DNA of 64,000 nt, taken from Chloroflexia bacterium SDU3-3. GTDB lineage: Bacteria > Chloroflexota > Chloroflexia > Chloroflexales > Roseiflexaceae. The translations under genes were made by a program, and so were the position numbers. The notes below the pieces were generated by a model. That model saw only the letters and a program-made list of their open reading frames with translations. It was not told the origin of the DNA and searched no databases. Shown one piece after another: positions 55,216-62,380 of this stretch (the stretch's first letter is position 1; every line of letters starts with the position of its first letter). The stretch lies in the NCBI GenBank assembly GCA_009268125.1, contig WBOU01000005.1, positions 186,001 through 250,000 on the forward strand. The letters are read 5' to 3'.

Positions 55216-56274
55216 ATGGCATTCGACGCGGTAGGCCTGCTTGAGCAGATGCTGCGCATCCCCAGCGTCTCGGGGCAGGAGCAGGATGTGGCGCAGTACC
55301 TGGTGGCCCAGATGCAGGCCAGCGGGCTGCACGCCTATGTGGATGGCGCGGGCAACGCGGTGGGCGAGCTGGGCCAGGGGCCAGAGGTAGTGCTGCTGGG
55401 CCATATCGACACCGTGCCTGGCGTGGTGCCGGTGCGGATCGAGGACGGCATGCTCTACGGGCGCGGCGCGGTGGATGCCAAGGGGCCGTTCGCCACCTTC
55501 GTGAGCGCGGCGGCGCGGCTGGCCCAGGGCGAGCCGCTGCCCTACAAGCTGGTGCTGGTGGGCGCGGTGGAGGAGGAGGCCGCCACATCCAAGGGCGCCC
55601 ACCACATCGTCGAGCGCCACCGCCCCGCCGCCTGCGTGATCGGCGAGCCGAGCGGCTGGGATCGGCTGACCCTAGGCTACAAGGGGCGCATCCTGGCCGA
55701 CGCCCGCTGGGAGCAGGGCATGGCCCACAGCGCTGGCCGCGAGGCCGCCGTGACCGAGCGGGCCGTGGCCTTCTGGAACGATGTGGCCGCGCTGTGCGCC
55801 AGCTTCAACGCCAGCAGGCAGCGCCTGTTCGATCAGCTGCTGCCGTCGCTGCGCGCGATCAACTCGGGCAGCGATGGCCTGACCGACTGGGCCACGGTGG
55901 TGGTGGGCATCCGCCTGCCCGAGGACATGCCCCCGCCCGAGCTGGCCGCCAAGCTCACCGAGCTGGCGGGCGCGGGCAGCATCCACTTCCACGATGGCTG
56001 CCACGCCTACCAGGGCGAAAAGAACTCGCCGCTGGTGCGCGCCTTCCTCAAGGGCGTGCGCGGCGCGGGCGGCACGCCCGGCTTCCTGCTCAAGACTGGC
56101 ACATCCGACATGAACGTGGTCGGGCCAGTGTGGAAGTGCCCCATCCTGGCCTACGGCCCAGGCGACTCGAACCTCGACCACACCCCGAACGAGCATGTGG
56201 CGGTAGATGAGTACCTGCGCGCCATCGATGTGCTGGTGGCCGCGCTGCGCCAGCTTGGCACCACACTAGCCTAG
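55216..56274 (+). CDS. lysK: M20 peptidase, [LysW]-lysine/ornithine hydrolase (LysK-like)
   Basis: 352 residues, close to LysK length. Metal-binding and catalytic motifs are [23 protein letters not shown] and [13 protein letters not shown], with [15 protein letters not shown] and [12 protein letters not shown] later. The last matches the LysK/ArgE-like branch that releases lysine or ornithine from the carrier protein LysW. LysW and the other lysine/arginine genes are not in the window. It begins 26 bases after obg and ends at its own terminator. A generic M20 peptidase is the alternative. Confidence 0.83.
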   Translation: MAFDAVGLLEQMLRIPSVSGQEQDVAQYLVAQMQASGLHAYVDGAGNAVGELGQGPEVVLLGHIDTVPGVVPVRIEDGMLYGRGAVDAKGPFATFVSAAARLAQGEPLPYKLVLVGAVEEEAATSKGAHHIVERHRPAACVIGEPSGWDRLTLGYKGRILADARWEQGMAHSAGREAAVTERAVAFWNDVAALCASFNASRQRLFDQLLPSLRAINSGSDGLTDWATVVVGIRLPEDMPPPELAAKLTELAGAGSIHFHDGCHAYQGEKNSPLVRAFLKGVRGAGGTPGFLLKTGTSDMNVVGPVWKCPILAYGPGDSNLDHTPNEHVAVDEYLRAIDVLVAALRQLGTTLA

Positions 56275-56288
56275 CCTACCTCGGCCAG

Positions 56289-56317
56289 GGCGCACAGGCC
56301 ATGCCTGTGCGCCTTTT
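56289..56317 (+). terminator. Intrinsic terminator after lysK
   Basis: GGCGCACAGGC (56289-56299) pairs perfectly with GCCTGTGCGCC (56303-56313) with a CAT loop, then TTTT. Confidence 0.9.
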
Positions 56318-56405
56318 GCATCCCCTCGCACCCTCCCAAAGCCCTCTGCCAGCCGCCAGATCCTCTTGTTAAGTGTTCTTTATACATTTTGCCCAAATCA
56401 CCCAC

Positions 56406-56605
56406 TGGTATTTCGTACCAAATCGCCGTAGCGTAAGGCGGGCTGCTGGGAGTATCTTACAAACGAACCACAAATGTCTGAAATACACAAGTTTGAAAAA
56501 TAATCTGCGGCTGGTATGCGGTGAAGCACGCCACCTCAACGAAGAACCGTTGGGTTGGCGTTTTCTTTTGGCAGTGTTCGTAGATCAACCACAAAGAGAG
56601 GCGAG
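56406..56605 (+). promoter_or_regulatory. Leader of the first amt gene with terminator-like attenuator
   Basis: TGGTA (56406-56410) and TACCA (56416-56420) form a small inverted repeat, a possible operator. Closer to the gene, CGCCACCTCAACG (56529-56541) pairs with CGTTGGGTTGGCG (56548-56560), one mismatch and one G-T pair, with a 6-nt AAGAAC loop and TTTTCTTTT after it. This intrinsic-terminator-like hairpin sits only about 37 bases before the amt start codon, so it is probably a transcription attenuator. No known riboswitch aptamer was recognised. Confidence 0.6.
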
Positions 56606-57835
56606 ATGGAGAACATCAACGGCGCAGACACGGCATGGGTACTGATCTCATCAGCCCTCGTCATGCTCATGACACCAGGACTCGGCCTGTTCTATGGTGG
56701 CATGGTACGTGGCAAAAACGTACTCTCGACCATCATGCACAGCTTCTTTCTCCTCGCGCTGATCAGCGTGGAATGGGTGCTCTGGGGCTACTCGCTGGCA
56801 TTTGGCCCGTCGCAGGGCGGCATCATCGGCAGCCTGTCCTGGGTGGGGCTGAACGGCGTGGGCGTCGAGCCGAACGCCGACTACGCGGCCACCATCCCCC
56901 ACCAGGCGTTTATGGTCTTCCAGATGATGTTCGCCGTCATCACCCCGGCGCTGATCTCGGGCGCATTCGCCGAGCGCAAGCGCTTCAAGACCTTCGTGCT
57001 CTTCTCGCTGCTGTGGTCTACCCTGGTCTACGCCCCAATGGCCCACTGGGTCTGGGCGGTGGGCGGCTGGCTGCGCGGCCTGGGCGCGCTCGATTTCGCG
57101 GGCGGCACCGTCATCCACATCACCTCGGGCATCTCGGCGCTGGTGTGCGCGCTGGTGCTGGGCAAGCGCTCGGGCTACGGCACCGAGCCGATGCAGCCGC
57201 ATAATGCCACGCTCACCATCATCGGCACGGCGATCCTATGGTTCGGCTGGTTCGGCTTCAACGCCGGTAGCGCGCTGGGCATCGGCGGGCTGGCCGTCGA
57301 GGCCTTTGTGAACACCAACATCGCCGCAGCCATGGCCGCGCTGGCCTGGGTCACGGCCAGCTGGATCCGCCACAAGCAGCCCAGCGTGATGGGCGCGGCG
57401 GCGGGCGCGGTCGCGGGCCTGGTGGGCATCACTCCCGCCGCTGGCTTCGTCACCCCGATGGCCGCGCTGATCATCGGCTTCCTGGCGGGCGTGGGCTGCT
57501 TCTTCGCCGTCGAGTATGTGGTGCGCGGTCGGGTCGACGACTCGCTGGATGTGTTCGGTGTCCACGGTGTTGGCGGCATCATCGGCGCGCTGGCCACGGG
57601 CATCTTCGCCACCAAGACGGTCAACTCCGCCGGTGCCGACGGCCTGCTCTACGGCAACCCTAGCCTGCTGCTCACCCAGGCGATCGCAGTGGTGGTGGCG
57701 GTGGTCTACGCCGCGGCGGTCACCTTCATCCTGCTCAAGGTGCTGGACGCGACCCTTGGCCTGCGCGTCACCGAGGAGGAGGAGAAGCAGGGCCTCGACG
57801 CCAGCCAGCACGGCGAGGTGGCCTACCAGGTCTAG
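56606..57835 (+). CDS. amt: Ammonium transporter (Amt), first copy
   Basis: 409 residues from ATG 56606 (MENINGADTAWVL) with GAGAGGCGAG upstream; an upstream in-frame ATG at 56555 lies inside the attenuator. Eleven membrane helices are expected. Family motifs include LFYGGMVRGKN, SLAFGPS, the first pore His in DFAGGTVIHITSG and the second in DVFGVHGVGGI. FGWFGFNAGSA is the Amt signature. It imports ammonium. No glnK (PII) gene adjoins it; a 49-residue membrane peptide follows instead. Expression is probably controlled by the leader hairpin. Confidence 0.95.
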   Translation: MENINGADTAWVLISSALVMLMTPGLGLFYGGMVRGKNVLSTIMHSFFLLALISVEWVLWGYSLAFGPSQGGIIGSLSWVGLNGVGVEPNADYAATIPHQAFMVFQMMFAVITPALISGAFAERKRFKTFVLFSLLWSTLVYAPMAHWVWAVGGWLRGLGALDFAGGTVIHITSGISALVCALVLGKRSGYGTEPMQPHNATLTIIGTAILWFGWFGFNAGSALGIGGLAVEAFVNTNIAAAMAALAWVTASWIRHKQPSVMGAAAGAVAGLVGITPAAGFVTPMAALIIGFLAGVGCFFAVEYVVRGRVDDSLDVFGVHGVGGIIGALATGIFATKTVNSAGADGLLYGNPSLLLTQAIAVVVAVVYAAAVTFILLKVLDATLGLRVTEEEEKQGLDASQHGEVAYQV

Positions 57836-57914
57836 CCTTACAAATAGCACCTATCTAGCTCCATAATCGACCGGACATTTACCTGATAAACGCTAAACCA
57901 TACGGAGGAAACCA

Positions 57915-58064
57915 ATGGACATCACAACTGTACTCGCGCTGGTTATGTTCGTTGCGATGGTTGCCCTGTGGGCCGTGCTTCCTAGCTCCAACGAGCCAAC
58001 GATCGCCCACATGGTGAGCGGCGACGACAGCGTGGCGCTGGCACCCACCGCCACTGCCTCCTAG
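57915..58064 (+). CDS. Small single-pass membrane protein downstream of amt
   Basis: 49 residues: a hydrophobic N-terminal helix (TTVLALVMFVAMVALWAVL) followed by a short hydrophilic Ser/Thr/Ala-rich tail. GGAGGAA lies seven to eight bases before the ATG, among the better ribosome sites in the window. It starts 79 bases after the amt stop and is followed by a strong intrinsic terminator, so it is probably the last gene of the amt transcript. No known family recognised. Position and topology suggest a regulator or accessory subunit of the transporter, by inference. Confidence 0.7.
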   Translation: MDITTVLALVMFVAMVALWAVLPSSNEPTIAHMVSGDDSVALAPTATAS

Positions 58065-58090
58065 GCTAGCTCGCCAGAGCCAGCGCAGAA

Positions 58091-58130
58091 AGCCCCGAGC
58101 CTCTTGATCTAAGAGGCTCGGGGCTTTTTT
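58091..58130 (+). terminator. Intrinsic terminator of the amt operon
   Basis: AGCCCCGAGCCTCTT (58091-58105) pairs perfectly with AAGAGGCTCGGGGCT (58111-58125) with a GATCT loop, followed by TTTTT. Confidence 0.95.
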
Positions 58131-58166
58131 CGTCATCTTCGCTCGAACCATGGGCAATCCGTCAGC

Positions 58167-58343
58167 TACCACCGGTTTAATTGGTGGTATTGCACAAAAG
58201 GAAGGGTGGGTTTTCCATATTTTCTACCCCTAGCGCCGCCGAAACGAGCGGCGTATGATACCACCTCAGATACCCCCAAACACAATATGATGCACTGATG
58301 CAACACCGAAGGCCCACCACACGGCCTGCGGTGTTGTTGTTTT
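58167..58343 (+). promoter_or_regulatory. Leader of the antiporter gene with competing stems and attenuator
   Basis: TACCACC occurs twice (58167-58173 and 58259-58265) around one complementary GGTGGTA (58183-58189), so two mutually exclusive pairings are possible if the region is transcribed. CAACACCG...GGCC (58301-58314) pairs with GGCC...CGGTGTTG (58323-58336), then TTGTTTT, a terminator-like hairpin 15-20 bases before the start codon. A TATGAT -10-like element at 58254-58259 overlaps the second TACCACC. Confidence 0.5.
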
Positions 58344-58358
58344 CGGGAACAACAAGCT

Positions 58359-59546
58359 ATGGGTGAAACCATACGTCTCCTGCTTCCACTTGCAGCCATC
58401 CTCATTGGCGCAAAGTTTGCGGCCCAGATCAGCATGCGTTTTGGACTGCCAGCCGTATTCGGCGAGCTGGTGCTCGGGTTGGTGCTGGGGCCATCGGTGC
58501 TTGGGCTGCTCCACCCAAACGAGATCCTGCAGACCATCGCCGACATCGGCGTGATCCTGCTGATGTTTATGGCCGGGCTTGAGACCGATGTCGCCGCAAT
58601 GAAGACCGTGGGCAAGGCGTCCCTGCTCACGGCGGTAGGTGGGGTTATCCTGCCGCTGCTGGCGGGCCTGGGCGTGGGCGTGGCCTTCGGGATGGAGTGG
58701 CACCACGCGCTGTTCTTGGGCGCGGTGCTCACCGCCACCAGCGTCAGCATCTCGGCGCAGACGCTGCGCGAGCTTGGTCGGCTGCGCTCCCGCGAGGGGT
58801 CGATCATCCTCGGCGCGGCGATCATCGACGATGTGCTGGGCGTGCTGGTCTTCGCCTTTGTGCTGGCGCTCTCGGGCGAGGGCAATATCCTGCTGACGGT
58901 TGGCAAGATGGCGCTGTTTTTCCCGATCGCGTGGTTCCTCGGCGACAAGGTGGTGCCCTACATCATCCGCTGGGAGAAGAAGCTGCACCAGCGCGAGGCT
59001 GGCCTCGCGATCATCTTCGGTATGGTGCTGGTGTACGCCTGGGCTGCCGAGGCGCTGGGCAGCGTAGCCACCATCACCGGTGCCTACCTGCTGGGCGTGA
59101 TCGTGGCGCGGCACGCCAAAGAGGGCCATATTGTCCACGAGGGCACCTCGGCGGTGGGCTACGCCTTCTTCATCCCCGTGTTTTTCATCAACATCGGCCT
59201 CCAGGCCAGCATGCAGGGTCTGGTGCTGCTGCCTGGGCTGGCCATACTGCTGATCGTGCTCGCCATCGCCAGCAAGGTGGTGGGCTGCGGCTTCGGCGCG
59301 CTGGCGGGCGGCATCGACCGCGCCAAGTCGTTCATCATCGGCTGCGGCATGATCTCGCGCGGCGAGGTGGCGCTGGTGCTGGCGGGCGCGGGGCTGGCGG
59401 CAGGGCTGCTCGATGCCAACCTGTTCTCGGTGCTGATCGTGGTCACGCTCGCCACGACGCTGGTCACACCGCCCCTGCTACGGCTGGCCTACATCGCCCG
59501 GCCACAGCCCACCGATCCAGTTGAGGCCGCAATCGCAGGCGACTGA
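58359..59546 (+). CDS. CPA2-type cation:proton antiporter
   Basis: 395 residues with about 12-13 hydrophobic segments. GLPAVFGELVLGLVLGPSVLG, VLTATSVSISAQTLRELG, ILGAAIIDDVLG (the acidic transport pair DD) and GMISRGEVALVLAGAGLAAG are family hallmarks of Na+(K+)/H+ exchangers of the KefB/NapA branch. There is no C-terminal TrkA-N/RCK domain, unlike KefB/C. No good ribosome site precedes the ATG. The attenuator-like hairpin immediately upstream suggests ligand- or ion-dependent control. It lies between the two amt genes. Confidence 0.9.
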   Translation: MGETIRLLLPLAAILIGAKFAAQISMRFGLPAVFGELVLGLVLGPSVLGLLHPNEILQTIADIGVILLMFMAGLETDVAAMKTVGKASLLTAVGGVILPLLAGLGVGVAFGMEWHHALFLGAVLTATSVSISAQTLRELGRLRSREGSIILGAAIIDDVLGVLVFAFVLALSGEGNILLTVGKMALFFPIAWFLGDKVVPYIIRWEKKLHQREAGLAIIFGMVLVYAWAAEALGSVATITGAYLLGVIVARHAKEGHIVHEGTSAVGYAFFIPVFFINIGLQASMQGLVLLPGLAILLIVLAIASKVVGCGFGALAGGIDRAKSFIIGCGMISRGEVALVLAGAGLAAGLLDANLFSVLIVVTLATTLVTPPLLRLAYIARPQPTDPVEAAIAGD

Positions 59547-59560
59547 CCTTGACCGATCCT

Positions 59561-59590
59561 AAGCGCCACGCACGTGGCGCTTCGTGCTTA
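59561..59590 (+). terminator. Hairpin terminator after the antiporter gene
   Basis: AAGCGCCACG (59561-59570) pairs with CGTGGCGCTT (59573-59582), followed by a T-containing CGTGCTTATT. The T-tract is weak. Confidence 0.6.
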
Positions 59591-59788
59591 TTGGCTTGTG
59601 ATCCACGCTTGATCCCTAGCGCATGAAGGAGGTTTCCCGCACCTACCCAGCAGCGGTCGGGCCGCCGCTGCAGCCATCCCCGTCCGATGGCTCGGCCAAG
59701 ATGCCAAAGGGTCGTTGTGATCTTGTGGCGCGATGGGCGCTCCATCCGCTCGCTGACTACAACGAGGATCATTAAGGAGAATCCCCCT

Positions 59789-61327
59789 ATGGAAGAGCAA
59801 CTCTCGCTTCTCACGATCGCAGCGAATACGCTGTGGCTGCTGCTCGCAGGCTTCCTGGTATTTTTCATGCAGGCTGGGTTCGCATTGGTGGAGACGGGAT
59901 TCACCCGCGCAAAGAATGTCGCGCACACCATGATGATGAACATGATGGTGTTCTGTATCGGCGCGATCGGCTACTGGATCTGCGGTTTCGCATTCGAGTT
60001 CGGCGCGGTCAACTACACCTACCCCCAGGCGGGCGCAAACGGCGCGTGGGCCTTCTCGCCCATCACCATCGGCTCGTGGGCAGATGCGGCGGGCAACCCG
60101 CTGCTGTCCAGCGGCCTGCGCATCGGCGATCAGGCCGGGTTCCTCGGCCTCTCGGGCTTCTTCCTGCAGGGCATCCCGCTAAGTCTGGCGGGCATCTTCG
60201 CCTTCTTCCTCTTCCAGATGGTCTTCATGGACACCGCGGCCACCATCCCCACTGGCTCGGGCGCAGAGCGCCTGAAGTTTATCGGCTTCGTGCTGATGAG
60301 CCTGTGGGTGAGCATGTTGGTCTACCCGCTGGTCGGCAACTGGATCTGGGGCGGCGGCTGGCTGCAAAACCTGGGCCGCTCGGCTGGGATCGGCAACGGC
60401 GCGGTAGACTTCGCCGGGTCGGGCGTGGTGCACACCACCGGCGGCGCGGTGGGCCTGGCGATCGCTATGGTGATCGGCCCGCGCATTGGCCGCTTCAACA
60501 AGGACGGCAGCGCCAACACCATCCCCGGCCACAACATCCCGATGGGCGTGCTGGGCACCGTGATCCTGTTCTTCGGCTGGTTCGGCTTCAACCCCGGCTC
60601 GGCCATCGGCCTGGTGAATGCGGCGAGCGGCTCGGCCCCGGCCAACCTCATCCCGCTGAACCTCACCACCATCGCGGCGGTCAACACGCTGCTGGCGGGC
60701 GCGATGGGCGGCTGCTCGGCCATGGCCTACATGTGGCTGTTTGGGCCGACCAAGAAGCCCGCGCCTGGCATGTCGGTCAACGGCATCCTGGCCGGTCTGG
60801 TAGCGATCACGGCCCCCTGCGCCTTCGTGGACAACTGGGGCGCGGTGATCATCGGCCTGATCGCGGGCGTGCTGGTGTGCGTGGCCACCACCGTGCTTGA
60901 GAAGGCCAAGATCGACGACCCGGTAGGCGCGGTGCCGGTGCACTTTGTGAACGGCCTGTGGGGCGTGCTGGCGGTCGGCCTGTTCTCGGTCGGCAACACC
61001 GACACCTCGGGCTGGAACGGTGTGTCGACCCCGATCACCGGCCTGTTCTACGGCGGCGGCGTGGGCCAGCTGGGCGCGCAGTTCCTGGAGGCGATCTCGG
61101 TGGCGGTCGTGGTCTTCGGCCTCTCCTACGCCTTCTTCACTGTGCTGAAGCGGGCCGGGCTGCTGCGCAGCCGCGAGGCCGACGAGATCGGCGGCCTGGA
61201 CATGCCGGAGATGGGCGAGGAGGGCTATGTGGCCGATGTGCCGGTCCCCGGCGGCCAGGTTGGCCCGGTGCCCACCCCCACCTTCGCCACTGGCGCGGCC
61301 AGCTCGGCAATCACGCCAGAGAAGTAG
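59789..61327 (+). CDS. amt: Ammonium transporter (Amt), second copy with C-terminal extension
   Basis: 512 residues from ATG 59789 with AAGGAG ahead. About 11-12 membrane helices: QAGFALVETGFTRAKNVAH, FLFQMVFMDTAATIPTGS, the first pore His in FAGSGVVHTTGG and the second in GAVPVHFVNGLWG, and FGWFGFNPGSA. It is clearly divergent from the first Amt and longer, with an ~80-residue C-terminal extension ending in a Pro/Thr-rich tail. Again no glnK neighbour. Its leader contains no obvious terminator. Ammonium uptake; different affinity or regulation from the first copy is likely but inferred. Confidence 0.94.
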   Translation: MEEQLSLLTIAANTLWLLLAGFLVFFMQAGFALVETGFTRAKNVAHTMMMNMMVFCIGAIGYWICGFAFEFGAVNYTYPQAGANGAWAFSPITIGSWADAAGNPLLSSGLRIGDQAGFLGLSGFFLQGIPLSLAGIFAFFLFQMVFMDTAATIPTGSGAERLKFIGFVLMSLWVSMLVYPLVGNWIWGGGWLQNLGRSAGIGNGAVDFAGSGVVHTTGGAVGLAIAMVIGPRIGRFNKDGSANTIPGHNIPMGVLGTVILFFGWFGFNPGSAIGLVNAASGSAPANLIPLNLTTIAAVNTLLAGAMGGCSAMAYMWLFGPTKKPAPGMSVNGILAGLVAITAPCAFVDNWGAVIIGLIAGVLVCVATTVLEKAKIDDPVGAVPVHFVNGLWGVLAVGLFSVGNTDTSGWNGVSTPITGLFYGGGVGQLGAQFLEAISVAVVVFGLSYAFFTVLKRAGLLRSREADEIGGLDMPEMGEEGYVADVPVPGGQVGPVPTPTFATGAASSAITPEK

Positions 61328-61346
61328 CGTTCCATAGGGCAACAAG

Positions 61347-61377
61347 ATCGGGCTGGGGGCATACCCCCCAGCCCGAT
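61347..61377. terminator. Bidirectional intrinsic terminator
   Basis: ATCGGGCTGGGGG (61347-61359) pairs perfectly with CCCCCAGCCCGAT (61365-61377) between the converging amt and Rrf2 genes; a GTTTT follows on the plus side and CTTGTTG on the minus side. Confidence 0.8.
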
Positions 61378-61400
61378 TCGCGTTTTGGCTGCGCTGTGCG

Positions 61401-61838
61401 CTAGATGTAGTACATTACCTCGCCCTCGTGGGCGCGCTTGCGCTGGCACAGATCCTCCAGGGTGATCGTGGACAGGTGATCCTGCACGGTGGCGCGCAGA
61501 TCAGTCCACACCCCGCGGATGATCATGCGATCTGCAGCGTCGGCGGTGGCGATCTCGCCGCTGCTGTCGGGCGGCAGCAGCGGGCCCTCCAGCGCCACCA
61601 GCGCATCCAGCACGCTGATGCGGGCTGGCTCGCGCGAGAGGCGGTGGCCGCCCTGCGGGCCGCGCAGGCTCTCGATCAGGCCAGCCTTACGAAGAAGGAT
61701 CAGGATCTGGTTCAGGTAGTTCTCGTCAATCCCCTGCCGCTCGTGGATGTCGCGGCTCTGGATCGGCCCCTCGCCAAAGCGCTGCGCCAGGTCAAACAGC
61801 GCCCGGAGGCCATACTCGCTTTTGCTCGAAATCCGCAT
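61401..61838 (-). CDS. Rrf2-family transcriptional regulator without Fe-S cysteines
   Basis: 145 residues, the usual Rrf2 length. The winged helix has SKSEYGLRALFDLA and IDENYLNQILILLRKAGLIESLRG, then GPQGGHRLSR. Fe-S members such as IscR carry three clustered Cys near residues 92-104; here only one Cys is present, near residue 130, so it is more like CymR-type, cluster-free regulators. It starts one base after the stop of the CheY-like gene, so the two are translationally coupled. Target genes are unknown; the neighbouring nitrogen genes are candidates. Confidence 0.9.
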   Translation of the reverse strand: MRISSKSEYGLRALFDLAQRFGEGPIQSRDIHERQGIDENYLNQILILLRKAGLIESLRGPQGGHRLSREPARISVLDALVALEGPLLPPDSSGEIATADAADRMIIRGVWTDLRATVQDHLSTITLEDLCQRKRAHEGEVMYYI

Positions 61839-61839
61839 G

Positions 61840-62229
61840 TTAGTTTGCTACACTACTGCCGCGTGCTTTCGCCGCCAGCATATATTCGCGCACGGTCTGC
61901 TCTAGCGCGTCAAGATCGATCGGCTTCGCCACATATGCACAGAAGTCCGAGGTGATGAGCGATCGGGCCTCGGGGCCATCCAGCCCGCTCATGGCGATGG
62001 CAGGGATGTGGGCGTACCCTGGCAGCTCGCGGAGCAGCCGGAGCGCCTCGGGGCCGTCTTGGTCGGGCAGGTGCAGATCCATCAGGATCAGCGACACAAC
62101 AGCGTGGCGCGCTTGATCGACAGCCTCATCGGCTCGTGCAGCGAGCATCACCCGATACCCCAGCGATCCAAGAAAACGCTCAAGGACCTGCTGCATGAGG
62201 AGGTTATCATCCACAAGCAAGATATCCAT
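61840..62229 (-). CDS. Single-domain response regulator (CheY-like)
   Basis: 129 residues forming one receiver domain and nothing else. Acidic pocket Asp7/Asp8 (LLVDDN), phospho-acceptor Asp51 (LILMDLHLPDQDG), Ser81 (AMSG) and Lys102 (AKPID) are all present, so phosphorylation is expected. No histidine kinase is nearby. It precedes the Rrf2 gene with one-base spacing, an unusual pairing. It probably relays a signal through protein contact. Confidence 0.92.
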   Translation of the reverse strand: MDILLVDDNLLMQQVLERFLGSLGYRVMLAARADEAVDQARHAVVSLILMDLHLPDQDGPEALRLLRELPGYAHIPAIAMSGLDGPEARSLITSDFCAYVAKPIDLDALEQTVREYMLAAKARGSSVAN

Positions 62230-62327
62230 ACCCTTGTCCTTCGGTGCAGTGCTGCGAATGCGAGTATTCTATCATTTATTGTCAAGAATGTGTAGCGATT
62301 TTTAACCGGGTAGTACGCGCCCCGTAG

Positions 62328-62361
62328 AAAAAGGCCCGCCGAGCATGTGCTCGGCGGGCCT
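62328..62361 (-). terminator. Intrinsic terminator of gdh
   Basis: AGGCCCGCCGAGCA (62332-62345) pairs with TGCTCGGCGGGCCT (62348-62361); the A-run at 62328-62332 gives TTTTT after the stem on the minus strand. Confidence 0.92.
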
Positions 62362-62380
62362 GGGGGCGCTCTCGGCGCTG

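Noticed and set aside
56529..56569. ANTAR-type antiterminator in the amt leader
   Set aside because: The hexaloop AAGAAC lacks the A at position 1 with G at position 4 pattern, and no clear second hexaloop stem was found; kept only as a generic attenuator.
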